Below, one piece after another: positions 16,168 to 24,575 of a stretch of DNA of 62,206 nucleotides. The stretch lies in assembly GCA_030145345.1 (NCBI GenBank), contig JAQYVT010000009.1, positions 1 to 62,206 of the forward strand, in the 5' to 3' direction. Under the pieces are notes generated by a model. It searched no databases, was not told the DNA's origin, and was given only the letters and a program-made list of their open reading frames with translations. Within the stretch, counting starts at the first letter, position 1, and each line of letters opens with the position of its first letter. The position numbers and the translations under genes are program-made. Source of the stretch: Desulfobacterales bacterium (GTDB taxonomy: Bacteria > Desulfobacterota > Desulfobacteria > Desulfobacterales > UBA11574).

Positions 16168-17238
16168 ATGCTTGATCGAATCTCCAATCGTCGCCCTTTT
16201 ATCATTCCTATTTTCTTGCCCCATGCCGGGTGTCCCCATCAATGCGTCTTCTGCAACCAAACCGCCATTACCGGCGTAAAACAGAACATTGTTTCTTCTG
16301 AGACAGTGGACCTTCTCATCGATGAATTTCTCGAATATAAACGGCCGCATCGACGGTCGGCTCAAGTGGCGTTCTACGGCGGGAATTTCCTGGGGCTAAA
16401 GAAAGAAACCATCCGGCGCCTTCTTGGTCACACGATGAAATTCGTAAAAAACGGGCGCGTTGACAGCATTCGTTTTTCCACCCGACCGGATACCATTGAC
16501 CGAGAACATCTTGAAATTATATCAGACTATCCGGTTTCCACCGTTGAAATCGGTGTCCAGTCTATGGATGATCGGGTGCTGGCCATGGCAAAACGGGGGC
16601 ATACTGCCGAAGATACGGTAACGGCGGTGAGGCTGTTGAAGGAGCGAGGTTATACCGTCGGTCTGCAGACCATGGTGGGACTGCCGGGCGATGATGAAAC
16701 CGGATCCTTTTATACCGCCCAAAGGATTGCAGAACTCGTTCCTGATTTTGTCAGGATTTATCCCACGGTGGTTCTTGAAAACAGCCGCCTTGGACGTTGG
16801 TATTCCCAAGGAAAATATACCCCCTGGTCCCTTGAACGATGTGTCGCCCACGTAAAAGATCTTTACCTTTATTACAAAAATAAGGCGATTCCGGTCATTC
16901 GTATGGGCCTTCAGGCATCTGAGGATCTCGAAAAAGGGGCCACCCTATTGTCCGGGCCCTATCATCCGGCCTTCGGGCATATGGTCCACTCTGAAATCTT
17001 TATGGATATGGCCGCAGACGTTATGGAAAAACGAAGCGCCTTTGGGGATACAGTGACCATAAAAGTTCATCCACGGAGCATATCTAAAATGAGGGGTTTA
17101 AAAAACAAGAACGTCGACGCCCTTCAAAAACGATTTCACATTCAATCCCTCAAAATTGTCCCGGATGCCTCCCTTCCGGAAGATCAATTGGCAGTCTCAT
17201 CATTGTCCAACCCAACGGGTATTGACCTTAAGATATAA
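16168..17238 (+). CDS. Radical SAM protein, Elp3-like core without acetyltransferase
   Basis: A 356-aa enzyme with the [4Fe-4S]/SAM motif CPHQCVFC (Cys22, Cys26, Cys29) near the N-terminus, AFYGGNFLG, EIGVQSMDDRVL and GLQTMVGLPGDD, which place it with the Elp3/oxygen-independent coproporphyrinogen oxidase-like branch. The C-terminal acetyltransferase domain of Elp3 is absent. Orthologs are often next to rnc in deltaproteobacteria, suggesting an RNA-modification link, but the substrate is not known to me. ATG follows the end of repeat copy D by 8 nt, and AGGG of the repeat may act as its ribosome site. Confidence 0.8.
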   Translation: MLDRISNRRPFIIPIFLPHAGCPHQCVFCNQTAITGVKQNIVSSETVDLLIDEFLEYKRPHRRSAQVAFYGGNFLGLKKETIRRLLGHTMKFVKNGRVDSIRFSTRPDTIDREHLEIISDYPVSTVEIGVQSMDDRVLAMAKRGHTAEDTVTAVRLLKERGYTVGLQTMVGLPGDDETGSFYTAQRIAELVPDFVRIYPTVVLENSRLGRWYSQGKYTPWSLERCVAHVKDLYLYYKNKAIPVIRMGLQASEDLEKGATLLSGPYHPAFGHMVHSEIFMDMAADVMEKRSAFGDTVTIKVHPRSISKMRGLKNKNVDALQKRFHIQSLKIVPDASLPEDQLAVSSLSNPTGIDLKI

Positions 17239-17252
17239 TCATATGAATTTCC

Positions 17253-17296
17253 TGGAGTATTGGGGTATTGGAAATTGTTATGTCCCCATTACTCCA
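17253..17296. terminator. Strong hairpin in a convergent gap
   Basis: TGGAGTATTGGGG (17253-17265) pairs with CCCCATTACTCCA (17284-17296), 12 of 13 positions, with an 18-nt loop. It lies between the convergent radical SAM and DUF3786 genes. There is no U-tract, so it may be a weak bidirectional terminator or a small repeat. Confidence 0.4.
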
Positions 17297-17373
17297 CCAC
17301 GCCATCACGCCAAGCTTTCTGCAAAGGATAACGCCATTCGACGCAGGTCCCCGGAATGTCCGATTCATATCCA

Positions 17374-17985
17374 TTATTTCTCTTGGACGAGATGGAGGAT
17401 CTTTTTTGAGGTATATTCCCCCACGTCTGCAAGAGCATCTATGGGTAAAAACGAAAGGGCGTTGTTTGAAAAAAGACAGGTGGCGGAAGGGGGAAAATCG
17501 TCATCGGCTTCATAGAAGATATAGCATAGGGCTATTTTCGGTAGGGGATACACCACAAAGGAAAAATCTCCTTCCACACCCGCCGGCGCGTTGTTTCCGT
17601 TGAGTTTTTCCATAATCCGTCCACGGGATTTTTCGATGTCTTCAACATGGTGCACCAGGATTTGTTGGGTGTGGGTCACAAAAGCCCCGGCATAGGGCAT
17701 GCTGTTGGGTAACTCCTTGAAAGATTTTAGGGGCGTTGTCAAACAGGTTTCGGGTTTGGCATTGAGGGCATACAGGGAGATCAGAATTCCGACGACGCCG
17801 GTTTGCCGGACCTGGCCCAGAAAGATTCCCTCGGGACGTATCTCACAACTTTCCCCAAACGCTTCGAACAAAAAGTTTTTTCCATCCTGTTGGGCGGGTA
17901 AAGCCCGGGATAGATCATTGGAGAGATTTCCATAAAGTCTTTCAAGATTGTCCTGAACAATTTTTGCGTAATTATCGACCATCAT
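17374..17985 (-). CDS. DUF3786 domain protein
   Basis: Resembles the DUF3786 family, found mainly in anaerobes and often near corrinoid or CO-related genes. The protein has 203 aa from the chosen start, with a conserved core around FGESCEIRPEGIF, GVVGILISLYAL and SMPYAGAFVTHT. No catalytic motif is evident and no function is known. I chose the ATG at 17985 (MMVDNYAKI) because AAGG lies about 8 nt upstream; the longer frame would start inside a MITE-like element whose border is 15 nt upstream. Confidence 0.65.
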   Translation of the reverse strand: MMVDNYAKIVQDNLERLYGNLSNDLSRALPAQQDGKNFLFEAFGESCEIRPEGIFLGQVRQTGVVGILISLYALNAKPETCLTTPLKSFKELPNSMPYAGAFVTHTQQILVHHVEDIEKSRGRIMEKLNGNNAPAGVEGDFSFVVYPLPKIALCYIFYEADDDFPPSATCLFSNNALSFLPIDALADVGEYTSKKILHLVQEK

Positions 17986-18000
17986 TCCCATCCTTAATCG

Positions 18001-18230
18001 AGACTTTTGCAAAACGCCCCTTTTTGCCCAATTTCTGCGCCTGCCCCGTGAAATGCGCAGCCTATTTCTCTGGGGTCAGGCTCAAATTGTGCACGAAGTG
18101 AAGCTTTAGCTTTATCCTCGAAATGCTGAATGTATTCATGTGGTTAAAATTTTAGCTTTCCTTGAACCCCGGTTAAATAATAAAAACGGATTTAACTGGG
18201 CGGGCAAAAATGACCATTTTTCAAAGGTCT
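18001..18230. mobile_element. MITE-like element, 230 bp, with target-site duplication
   Basis: Ends are inverted: AGACTTTTGCAAAAC...TTTTTGCCC at the left and, read inward from the right, AGACCTTTGAAAAAT...TTTTTGCCC, about 22 of 30 positions alike. Flanking copies TTAATCG (17994-18000) and CTAATCG (18231-18237) look like a 6-7 bp target duplication. No transposase frame is inside. It sits directly upstream of the DUF3786 ribosome site. Confidence 0.65.
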
Positions 18231-18247
18231 CTAATCGTTGTTTATGG

Positions 18248-18279
18248 ACCGGCAACCGCCCGTTGAAGTTGTTGCCGGT
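18248..18279. promoter_or_regulatory. Inverted repeat, possible operator
   Basis: ACCGGCAAC (18248-18256) and GTTGCCGGT (18271-18279) form a perfect 9-bp inverted repeat with a 14-nt loop and no U-tract. It lies 225 bp upstream of the sigma-54 activator gene. Confidence 0.35.
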
Positions 18280-18503
18280 TAACTGTATCGGTCCCGACGA
18301 TGATTCCAAACCGTGGTGACTCCCAGAGGTGGTATTGTAGCAAAAGGTCTTAAAAAATCAATCCAATCTTGATTTTCTTATTTTTTTCAATTAATTATAT
18401 TTAATCGTATTTGAGATGGGTATTATTTTGAGCCAACCGGCCGTATCTTTCCTGCAAATTGCCCGATGGCGTCGAACTTTTTGCCGTATTCAAGGGAAAT
18501 GTT

Positions 18504-19880
18504 ATGAAACAACAGATTGAGAACTATACCCAAATCATTATAGACAGTATTGCCGACGGTGTTTTTACCGTCGATAAGGACTGGAAGATCACCTCTTACA
18601 ACCGCGCTGCAGAAAAGATTACCGGTATCGGAAAAAATGAAGCAATCGGTCGATATTGCTGGGAAGTATTCAAGGCGAGTATATGTGAGCAGCGATGCTC
18701 TTTGCGTCAGACCATCGAATCGGGCCGGCCCATCGTAAATCAACCCATTTTTATTGTTAATTCGAACGGGGAACGGATCCCCATAAGCATTTCCACCGCG
18801 GTGTTGAAAGATGCAAACGGAACGGTGGTTGGCGGCGTGGAAACCTTCCGGGATTTAAGTGACATAGAAGAGCTGCGCAAGGAACTCACCAGTCAGTATT
18901 CATTTCTGGATATCATCAGTAAAAACAAAGATATGCAGCGTCTATTCGGGATGATGGAGCTCATATCAGAAACTGATGCCACCATCCTCCTGGAAGGCGA
19001 AAGCGGTACCGGCAAGGAACTCTTTGCCAAGGCCATCCACTCCCTCAGTCCCCGTAAAAAAGGGCCGATGATCACCGTTAACTGCGGTGCTTTACCCGAC
19101 ACGCTTTTAGAATCCGAACTTTTCGGATATAAAGCGGGCGCCTTTACAGATGCGAAAAGGGATAAGCCCGGACGCGTGGCTTTGGCTGAAAATGGGACCC
19201 TCTTTCTGGACGAAATCGGAGACATATCGCAATTGCTCCAGGTACGGCTTCTGCGTGTACTCCAGGACAAAGTCTATGAACCCTTAGGTTCCACAAAATC
19301 CGAAAAAGCCAACGTCCGCATCGTATCGGCCACCAATAAAAACCTGGAGGATCTGGTTAAAAAAGGTCTGTTCCGGGATGATTTGTATTACCGGATTAAT
19401 GTCGTCAAACTCGTTCTTCCCCCTTTGAGAAAGCGCAAAGAAGACATTCCATTGCTGATCGATAGATTTCTCAATAAATATGATAAATTGTGCGGAAAAG
19501 AAATCCATGGCCTATCCCCCGAAGCCATGAGCATTCTTATGGCCCACAATTTTCCGGGGAATGTGCGTGAACTGGAAAATATCATCGAATATGCCACAGT
19601 GGTGTGCAAAAATAGCCTCATCAAAATCGAAAACCTTCCCGAGAATCTTCTTCAGAGTTTAGACCGCAGGAATAAAACCGCCCCCCCCAAGACCGGCGAA
19701 AAAGCGTTTTCGCTGGAAGCCGTGGAAAAAGATTTTATTCGTGAAACGTTAAGGAAAAATGACTGGAACCGAAAAGCAGCTGCAGCGCAAATGGGAGTCC
19801 ATCCGAGTACACTTTGGCGTAGAATAAAGCGTCTAAATCTTGAAATTCCAAAACAGAACGGCCGATCCAGAAAAAAATGA
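18504..19880 (+). CDS. PAS-domain sigma-54 activator controlling the CO dehydrogenase region
   Basis: Enhancer-binding transcription activator of 458 aa. A PAS domain (about 1-120) holds a cysteine cluster (Cys52, Cys61, Cys65; YCWEVFKASICEQRC), suggesting redox or metal sensing. The AAA+ domain has GESGTGKE (165-172), the sigma-54 contact loop GAFTDA (212-217, where GAFTGA is the rule), LFLDEIGD and RDDLYYRI. A Fis-type helix-turn-helix ends the protein (NRKAAAAQMGVHPSTLWRRIKR). ATG at 18504 follows AAGGGA; an in-frame start 15 codons earlier has no ribosome site. Its likely target is the sigma-54 promoter 150 bp downstream. Confidence 0.9.
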   Translation: MKQQIENYTQIIIDSIADGVFTVDKDWKITSYNRAAEKITGIGKNEAIGRYCWEVFKASICEQRCSLRQTIESGRPIVNQPIFIVNSNGERIPISISTAVLKDANGTVVGGVETFRDLSDIEELRKELTSQYSFLDIISKNKDMQRLFGMMELISETDATILLEGESGTGKELFAKAIHSLSPRKKGPMITVNCGALPDTLLESELFGYKAGAFTDAKRDKPGRVALAENGTLFLDEIGDISQLLQVRLLRVLQDKVYEPLGSTKSEKANVRIVSATNKNLEDLVKKGLFRDDLYYRINVVKLVLPPLRKRKEDIPLLIDRFLNKYDKLCGKEIHGLSPEAMSILMAHNFPGNVRELENIIEYATVVCKNSLIKIENLPENLLQSLDRRNKTAPPKTGEKAFSLEAVEKDFIRETLRKNDWNRKAAAAQMGVHPSTLWRRIKRLNLEIPKQNGRSRKK

Positions 19881-19898
19881 TGTACAATTGTTGCACAT

Positions 19899-19935
19899 TT
19901 GCGTTTGTGCATTGGTTTGCATTGCACAAACGCAA
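19899..19935 (+). promoter_or_regulatory. 13-bp perfect inverted repeat, likely enhancer site
   Basis: TTGCGTTTGTGCA (19899-19911) and TGCACAAACGCAA (19923-19935) are exact reverse complements with an 11-bp spacer, about 100 bp upstream of the sigma-54 promoter at 20033. Position and symmetry fit the binding site of the neighbouring activator. A stem-loop after the activator's stop is the alternative, but there is no U-tract. Confidence 0.65.
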
Positions 19936-20032
19936 CAATATCTTATGCCGACACCTTTCCAGGAACCATTCCTTCCAAAATATTCTACACTAATTCAATA
20001 GGTTATTGATATCTGAACATTTTATCACAATC

Positions 20033-20048
20033 TGGCACACAAAATGCT
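20033..20048 (+). promoter_or_regulatory. Sigma-54 promoter of the NifX-like/cooS operon
   Basis: TGGCACACAAAATGCT has the -24 GG and -12 GC at exact spacing and the full TGGCAC element. Predicted start near 20060, 80 nt upstream of the first gene. Confidence 0.85.
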
Positions 20049-20138
20049 GTCTAGGATAGGCGTGTGCTGGTTGTTGTTAAAAATTTTCCGGCGTTTCTCA
20101 ATTCTTACGAATCATTTCAAACAAAGGGAAACTCAAAA

Positions 20139-20567
20139 ATGAAAGTTGCTGTTAGTTCCAGCGGTCAGGATCTTTATTCGCCCATCGATCCGCGGTTTGG
20201 CAGATGTGCATATTTTCTGATGGTCGAGACGGACGATATGAGTTTTAAGGTCTTTGATAATCAAAGCGCTGCCTTGGGAGGCGGTGCCGGCATCCAATCC
20301 GCCCAGTTGGTTGTCTCCAAAGGCGCCAAGGCCGTTATTACGGGAAATTGTGGTCCCAATGCGGTTAAAGCGCTTTCTGCAGCGGGTACTGACGTCTATC
20401 TGGGAAACAGCGGAACCGTACAAGAAGCCGTGCAGAAGTTGAAAAACGGCGCGTTAACACCCGCAGCCAAAGCAGATGTGTCTGAACAGGTCGGATCGCC
20501 GAGGGAAAGCGTTGCGGGCCGCGGCATGGGAATGGGCCGTGGCCGGGGTAGAAGCGGTGGGAGGTAG
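20139..20567 (+). CDS. NifX/NafY-like cofactor-binding protein (dinitrogenase FeMo-cofactor domain)
   Basis: Member of the small single-domain family of NifX, NafY and MTH1175, which bind Fe-S or FeMo-type cofactors. The 142-aa protein shows MKVAVSSSGQDLYSPIDPRFGRC at its start, then QSAQLVVSKGAKAVITGNCGPNA, both family hallmarks. It ends in a Gly/Arg/Met-rich tail GMGMGRGRGRSGGR. ATG at 20139 follows AAAGGGA; the frame extends 25 codons further upstream, but that part would include the promoter's transcription start. No nif structural genes are nearby, so a role in metal-cluster handling for CO dehydrogenase is inferred from context. Confidence 0.8.
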   Translation: MKVAVSSSGQDLYSPIDPRFGRCAYFLMVETDDMSFKVFDNQSAALGGGAGIQSAQLVVSKGAKAVITGNCGPNAVKALSAAGTDVYLGNSGTVQEAVQKLKNGALTPAAKADVSEQVGSPRESVAGRGMGMGRGRGRSGGR

Positions 20568-20773
20568 CTATCTGTGGGGTACGGTAGGACCAGATTTTCT
20601 ATACCCGTTTTTTAAAAAGATGTATAAATCGTAACCAAGATTGTATTGCTCCTTGATATAATTACTTGAGAACAGAAAAAGTTGTTTAGATTTGTTGCAG
20701 ACCTTAAAATGGGCATATCGTGTCCTTTTGCGTTCATTGTCAATAAACATAAGCATCATAAAGGAGGTTAACC

Positions 20774-20947
20774 ATGGGAGTTGGATTATTATATAAAGGT
20801 AAGGCTTTATGCGATAAGTGCTATCATGAAGAGATCGATTTCGAGATCCATGCAGGCAGAGAGAGAGAAATTCCCTCCAAACAAAAGGCGTATAAAAAAG
20901 AGTGCGAAAAGTGTCACGTAGAACTTGAAGTTGAAGAAGAGTTCTAA
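20774..20947 (+). CDS. 57-aa protein with two CxxC pairs
   Basis: A small acidic protein with Cys13/Cys16 (LCDKCYHE) and Cys44/Cys47 (ECEKCHVE), a zinc-ribbon-like or small Fe-S layout, ending ELEVEEEF. A very strong ribosome site (AAGGAGG, 20761-20767) precedes the ATG. It lies between the two NifX-like genes in the sigma-54 operon, so it is likely expressed with cooS. I do not recognise a named family; a metallochaperone or rubredoxin-like role would be a guess. Confidence 0.65.
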   Translation: MGVGLLYKGKALCDKCYHEEIDFEIHAGREREIPSKQKAYKKECEKCHVELEVEEEF

Positions 20948-21215
20948 AAAAGCGCTTTTCCACCGTTTGTCCGCGCCGTTCAAGGCGGGAAAAAACGTTG
21001 GAGTGAAGATCAATCCATTTCGGGGAAGTGGAAAAGTATAAAGGAAGAATCTAACCCTGTCCGGCAAAGCGAATGTTGCCGATCACAGCAGTTTGAGCAG
21101 TCAAAGTGCGGGATTGAAAAGACAGAATCGTACTGCGGGTGGCAGAGCAGGATTTAGGTGTGGCAAGGGACATGGGTGAAGTGTGCGAGTGTGTCGCGGC
21201 AGGGGGGTATCTTTT

Positions 21216-21554
21216 ATGAGGATAGCAGTTCCAATATGGGAGGATAAAGTTTCACCGTTACTCGATACGGCATCTAAATTGCTGATCATTGAAAGCGAGA
21301 CTCAAAATGAAGTCTCTCGTTTTGAAGCCTTTCTGTTAGAAAAGGATATACCTCGACGGTGTCATTTTATCCAGGGGCTTAATATCAATGTTCTGATCTG
21401 CGGGGGGGTATCACGTCAATTTTCGGGGATGCTCACAGCGTCCGAAATTAAGGTCATATCGGGAATATCCGGACCGGCGGAAGATGTATTGGATGCTTAT
21501 CTGAAAGGAAAGCTTTTGGATTCAAAATTTTTCATGCCAGGAAGGAAAAATTGA
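21216..21554 (+). CDS. Second NifX-like cofactor-binding protein
   Basis: A 112-aa protein of the dinitrogenase FeMo-cofactor domain family: MRIAVPIWEDKVSPLLDTA at the start, an internal HFIQGLNINVLICGGVS and a C-terminal helix. It lacks the Gly/Arg tail of the first copy. The ATG at 21216 follows AGGGGGG, and cooS begins 75 nt after its stop. The pair of diverged NifX-like proteins upstream of cooS implies a shared role in cluster assembly or storage, which is inference. Confidence 0.75.
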   Translation: MRIAVPIWEDKVSPLLDTASKLLIIESETQNEVSRFEAFLLEKDIPRRCHFIQGLNINVLICGGVSRQFSGMLTASEIKVISGISGPAEDVLDAYLKGKLLDSKFFMPGRKN

Positions 21555-21629
21555 TCATCTTGGTCAAATCAACAACCATGGCGTTTTAAAAAGTGCTGAG
21601 AGGAACGGACCCAAAAAAAGGAGAGAGAG

Positions 21630-23672
21630 ATGACAGAAGAAAAAAAAGCAAAAGTCGCCAAACCGAAAAAAATAGCGGACCCCGGCACCGCTTCCATTGA
21701 TGCCGCAACTCAGGAGATGATCGTACGCGCACAAGAACTGGGTGTTGAAACGATTTTTGACAGAGCGGTAACCATGAAAGCTTGTAATATCGGTGTTCAG
21801 GGGACGTGCTGTAAAAACTGTTCCATGGGACCCTGCCGTCTTCCTCTGCCAAAGTCGGGCATTGAAGGTGAAGATACCAGAAAAGGTCTCTGCGGTGCCA
21901 CGGCAAATACCATTGCAGCACGTAATTTTATCCGGATGGTTGCAGGTGGTGCAGCAGCCCATTCAGATCACGGGCGCTGTGTGGCCGAAGTCTTTTTGTC
22001 TGCAGCCAGAAAGGAATCCGATGACTACAAGATAAAAGATGTTGACAAGCTCTTACAGATCGCTCCCCACTTGGGTGTTGAAACCATGGTTGAAGTTGAC
22101 GGCAAAAAGGTCGATCGGGACCTCGATGAAATCGCACTCGAGGTGGCTGAAACGGCGTTAAATGAATGGGGCAAACCCGTGGGTGAAGTTCTTTACATGA
22201 AGCGGGCACCTAAAGCCCTCTATGAGAAATGGAAGAAAAACGGTGTTCTTCCCAGAAATATCGACAGAGAAATTGTTGAAATCATGCACCGCACCCATAT
22301 GGGTGTTGACCAGGATTTCAGGAATCTGATCAAGCAGGGCACCCGGGCAGCTCTGGCCGATGGTTGGGGCGGCTCCATGTTGGCCACCGATCTCCAGGAC
22401 GTACTTTTCGGGACCCCCTATCCCCTCCAGTCTGAAGCCAATCTCGGTGTCATGAAGGAAGATCATGTGAATATTATTGTTCACGGCCATGAGCCGGTTC
22501 TGTCCGAGATCATCGTGGCTGTTGCCCAGTCCCGAGAAATGGTCGACTATGCCAAGTCCAAAGGGGCCAAAGGGATTCAGTTGGGCGGTATCTGCTGTAC
22601 GGCCAATGAAATATTGCAGCGCCATGGCGTACCCCCGGTGGGAACGTTTTTGCAGCAGGAGCTTGCCATCATTACCGGTGCCTGTGATGCCATGGTGGTG
22701 GACATCCAGTGTATCTTCCAGAATCTTGCCAACGTGGCCAAATGTTTCCACACCAAGCTGATCACCACTCACCCCATTGCCAAGATGGAGCAAGACAATG
22801 TCATTCACATTGAATTCGACGAGCATCATGCTCTGGAAGATTCCCGGCGGATCGTGAAGATGGCCATTGACAACTTTGAGAACCGGAGTACGGAAGTGAT
22901 GATCCCGAAACATAAAGGCGTTCAGGTTGCCGGATTCGGTGTTGAATCCATCGAATATCATCTGGGCGGAACCTTTCGCGGATCTTACTTTACCTTGAAT
23001 GACAATATCATCAACGGCCGTATCCGGGGTGTTGCCGGTGTGGTGGGCTGCAACAATGTCCGGACCAAGCACAATGACGGTCACATCACTGTTGTAAAGG
23101 AACTTATTAAAAACGATGTCATCGTCCTAACCACAGGGTGTAACGGTATCGCCTGTGCCATGGAAGGATTGCTCACACCGGAAACCGCACAGGTTTTCTG
23201 TGGCCCCGGACTGGCCGAGGTGTGTGAAACCGTGGGTATTCCTCCGGTGCTTCATCTGGGGTCCTGTGTTGACAACAGTCGGATTCTGCTGGCGGCAACG
23301 GAGGTTGTCCGAGCCGGCGGACTCGGAGAAGACATCTGTGACCTGCCGGCCGCCGGCAGCGCGCCCGAGTGGATGAGTGAAAAGGCCATTAGTATTGGCC
23401 ATTATTTTGTTTCATCGGGTGTGTATACCGTCTTTGGCGTTACCCTGCCCACCGCCGGCGCTCCGGTCTTTCATGACTATATTTGCAAGGATCTGGAAAA
23501 AATTTATGGCGGTATGTGGGATATTGAACCGGATCCGGTCAAACATGCCAAGAAGATGATCGCTCATATTGACAAGAAACGCAAAGAACTCGGCATCGAT
23601 AAAGCTCGGGATAGGGTTCTGATGGATATGGCCGATCGCCGGGAAATGGAGGCTGCCTATCAACAAGTTTGA
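21630..23672 (+). CDS. cooS: Ni-containing anaerobic CO dehydrogenase catalytic subunit
   Basis: Oxidises CO to CO2 at the Ni-4Fe-5S C-cluster, passing electrons through B and D clusters of a homodimer. The 680-aa protein is full length. Near the N-terminus the cysteines Cys52, Cys60, Cys61, Cys64 and Cys69 (CNIGVQGTCCKNCSMGPC) follow the D/B-cluster spacing of known CooS. Later motifs include VHGHEPVLSE, GGICCTANE, VGCNNVRTKHN, TTGCNGIACA and LHLGSCVDNSRI, which hold C-cluster ligands. No acetyl-CoA synthase, CooF ferredoxin or CooC nickel ATPase gene is adjacent, so its electron partner and maturation factor lie elsewhere. Ribosome site AGGAGAGAG. Likely sigma-54 controlled. Confidence 0.95.
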   Translation: MTEEKKAKVAKPKKIADPGTASIDAATQEMIVRAQELGVETIFDRAVTMKACNIGVQGTCCKNCSMGPCRLPLPKSGIEGEDTRKGLCGATANTIAARNFIRMVAGGAAAHSDHGRCVAEVFLSAARKESDDYKIKDVDKLLQIAPHLGVETMVEVDGKKVDRDLDEIALEVAETALNEWGKPVGEVLYMKRAPKALYEKWKKNGVLPRNIDREIVEIMHRTHMGVDQDFRNLIKQGTRAALADGWGGSMLATDLQDVLFGTPYPLQSEANLGVMKEDHVNIIVHGHEPVLSEIIVAVAQSREMVDYAKSKGAKGIQLGGICCTANEILQRHGVPPVGTFLQQELAIITGACDAMVVDIQCIFQNLANVAKCFHTKLITTHPIAKMEQDNVIHIEFDEHHALEDSRRIVKMAIDNFENRSTEVMIPKHKGVQVAGFGVESIEYHLGGTFRGSYFTLNDNIINGRIRGVAGVVGCNNVRTKHNDGHITVVKELIKNDVIVLTTGCNGIACAMEGLLTPETAQVFCGPGLAEVCETVGIPPVLHLGSCVDNSRILLAATEVVRAGGLGEDICDLPAAGSAPEWMSEKAISIGHYFVSSGVYTVFGVTLPTAGAPVFHDYICKDLEKIYGGMWDIEPDPVKHAKKMIAHIDKKRKELGIDKARDRVLMDMADRREMEAAYQQV

Positions 23673-23756
23673 TCTTTTAATTTAATGATGGCGCTTTGAC
23701 ATGGATAAACTTCAAAATAAGTCATACCCGAGGAGTTTCAAATCAAAACAAATTTA

Positions 23757-23781
23757 GAATTTTGGGTCAAACTCAAAATTC
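23757..23781. promoter_or_regulatory. Inverted repeat between cooS and the GNAT gene
   Basis: GAATTTTGGG and CTCAAAATTC pair at 9 of 10 positions around TCAAA. It lacks a U-tract, so an operator or weak terminator is equally possible. Confidence 0.3.
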
Positions 23782-23855
23782 GAAAAAATGAAAATTTAAG
23801 TTAGGGGAGAGAGGGGTATTAATTGAGTATAAATGGGCGAAAGGAGGTGATCTTT

Positions 23856-24458
23856 ATGTTGGCACATAACATATATCCAAAAATAGACCTTAGCACGTAT
23901 CGGAAAGAAGCAATTCTTAAAGATGGGACAAAAATTCTTTTACGCCCAATGGTAATGGAAGATCAAGAAGCGTTGTATGAATTTTTCAAAGCGGTTCCCG
24001 AAGAAGAGGCCCGGTATCTGCGGGATGATGTTAAAAGCAGACTCCTTATTGAATCATGGGCAAAAAATCTTGATTACAGCAGGACCCTACCCATTTTGGC
24101 GATAAAAGATGACATCATTATCGCCGATGCCACGATTAATCGCCGTCGGTCTGGCTGGAAATGGCACCTGGGTACCGTGCGGATTTTTGTTCACAAGGAC
24201 TACCGGAATCTTGGTCTTGGGAACCTTATGGTTGATGAGTTCGCGCGTATCGCCTACAAGCTTGGAATAGAAAAACTCATATTGGAGATTCCAGATACCA
24301 ACACGGCTGTAATTAATACGTTTACCAAGGCTGGATTTCATCGCGCCGCAGTGATCCCGAACATGGTCAAGGATAGACAAAACATGCCGGTCGATCTTGC
24401 AGTGCTGATGAAAGACATTAAACCTGCCCTCGACGAGAGTTATGATTATGATTTCTAG
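23856..24458 (+). CDS. GNAT-family N-acetyltransferase
   Basis: Acetyl-CoA-dependent acyltransferase of 200 aa. The acetyl-CoA site is visible as VRIFVHKDYRNLGLGNLMVDEF (Q/R-x-x-G-x-G/A type loop), followed by the beta-bulge LILEIPDTNTAVINTFTKAGF. Its N-terminal half carries a substrate lobe, VMEDQEALYEFFKAVPEEE. ATG at 23856 follows the strong AAGGAGG, so I prefer it over the upstream in-frame start. It is 183 bp after cooS and may belong to the same transcript. Substrate unknown; a protein-lysine acetylase is possible. Confidence 0.8.
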   Translation: MLAHNIYPKIDLSTYRKEAILKDGTKILLRPMVMEDQEALYEFFKAVPEEEARYLRDDVKSRLLIESWAKNLDYSRTLPILAIKDDIIIADATINRRRSGWKWHLGTVRIFVHKDYRNLGLGNLMVDEFARIAYKLGIEKLILEIPDTNTAVINTFTKAGFHRAAVIPNMVKDRQNMPVDLAVLMKDIKPALDESYDYDF

Positions 24459-24575
24459 CGCTGCCTTGGAACAGAGACTGAAGTTGCGAGTAGAAGACCC
24501 TCTACTCCCCTAACAACGTTTTTCTTTATTTAACAGATAATTTTTAACGCCCGTCGGCGTTCAATAAATTTTTGG

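Noticed and set aside
20990-21180. Frame ending GGRAGFRCGKGHG before the second NifX-like gene
   Set aside because: The Gly/Arg-rich end resembles tails of small NifX-cluster proteins, but no start codon with a ribosome site was found; possibly a relic.
22158-23084. 308-aa frame antisense to cooS
   Set aside because: A shadow of the highly conserved cooS coding sequence.
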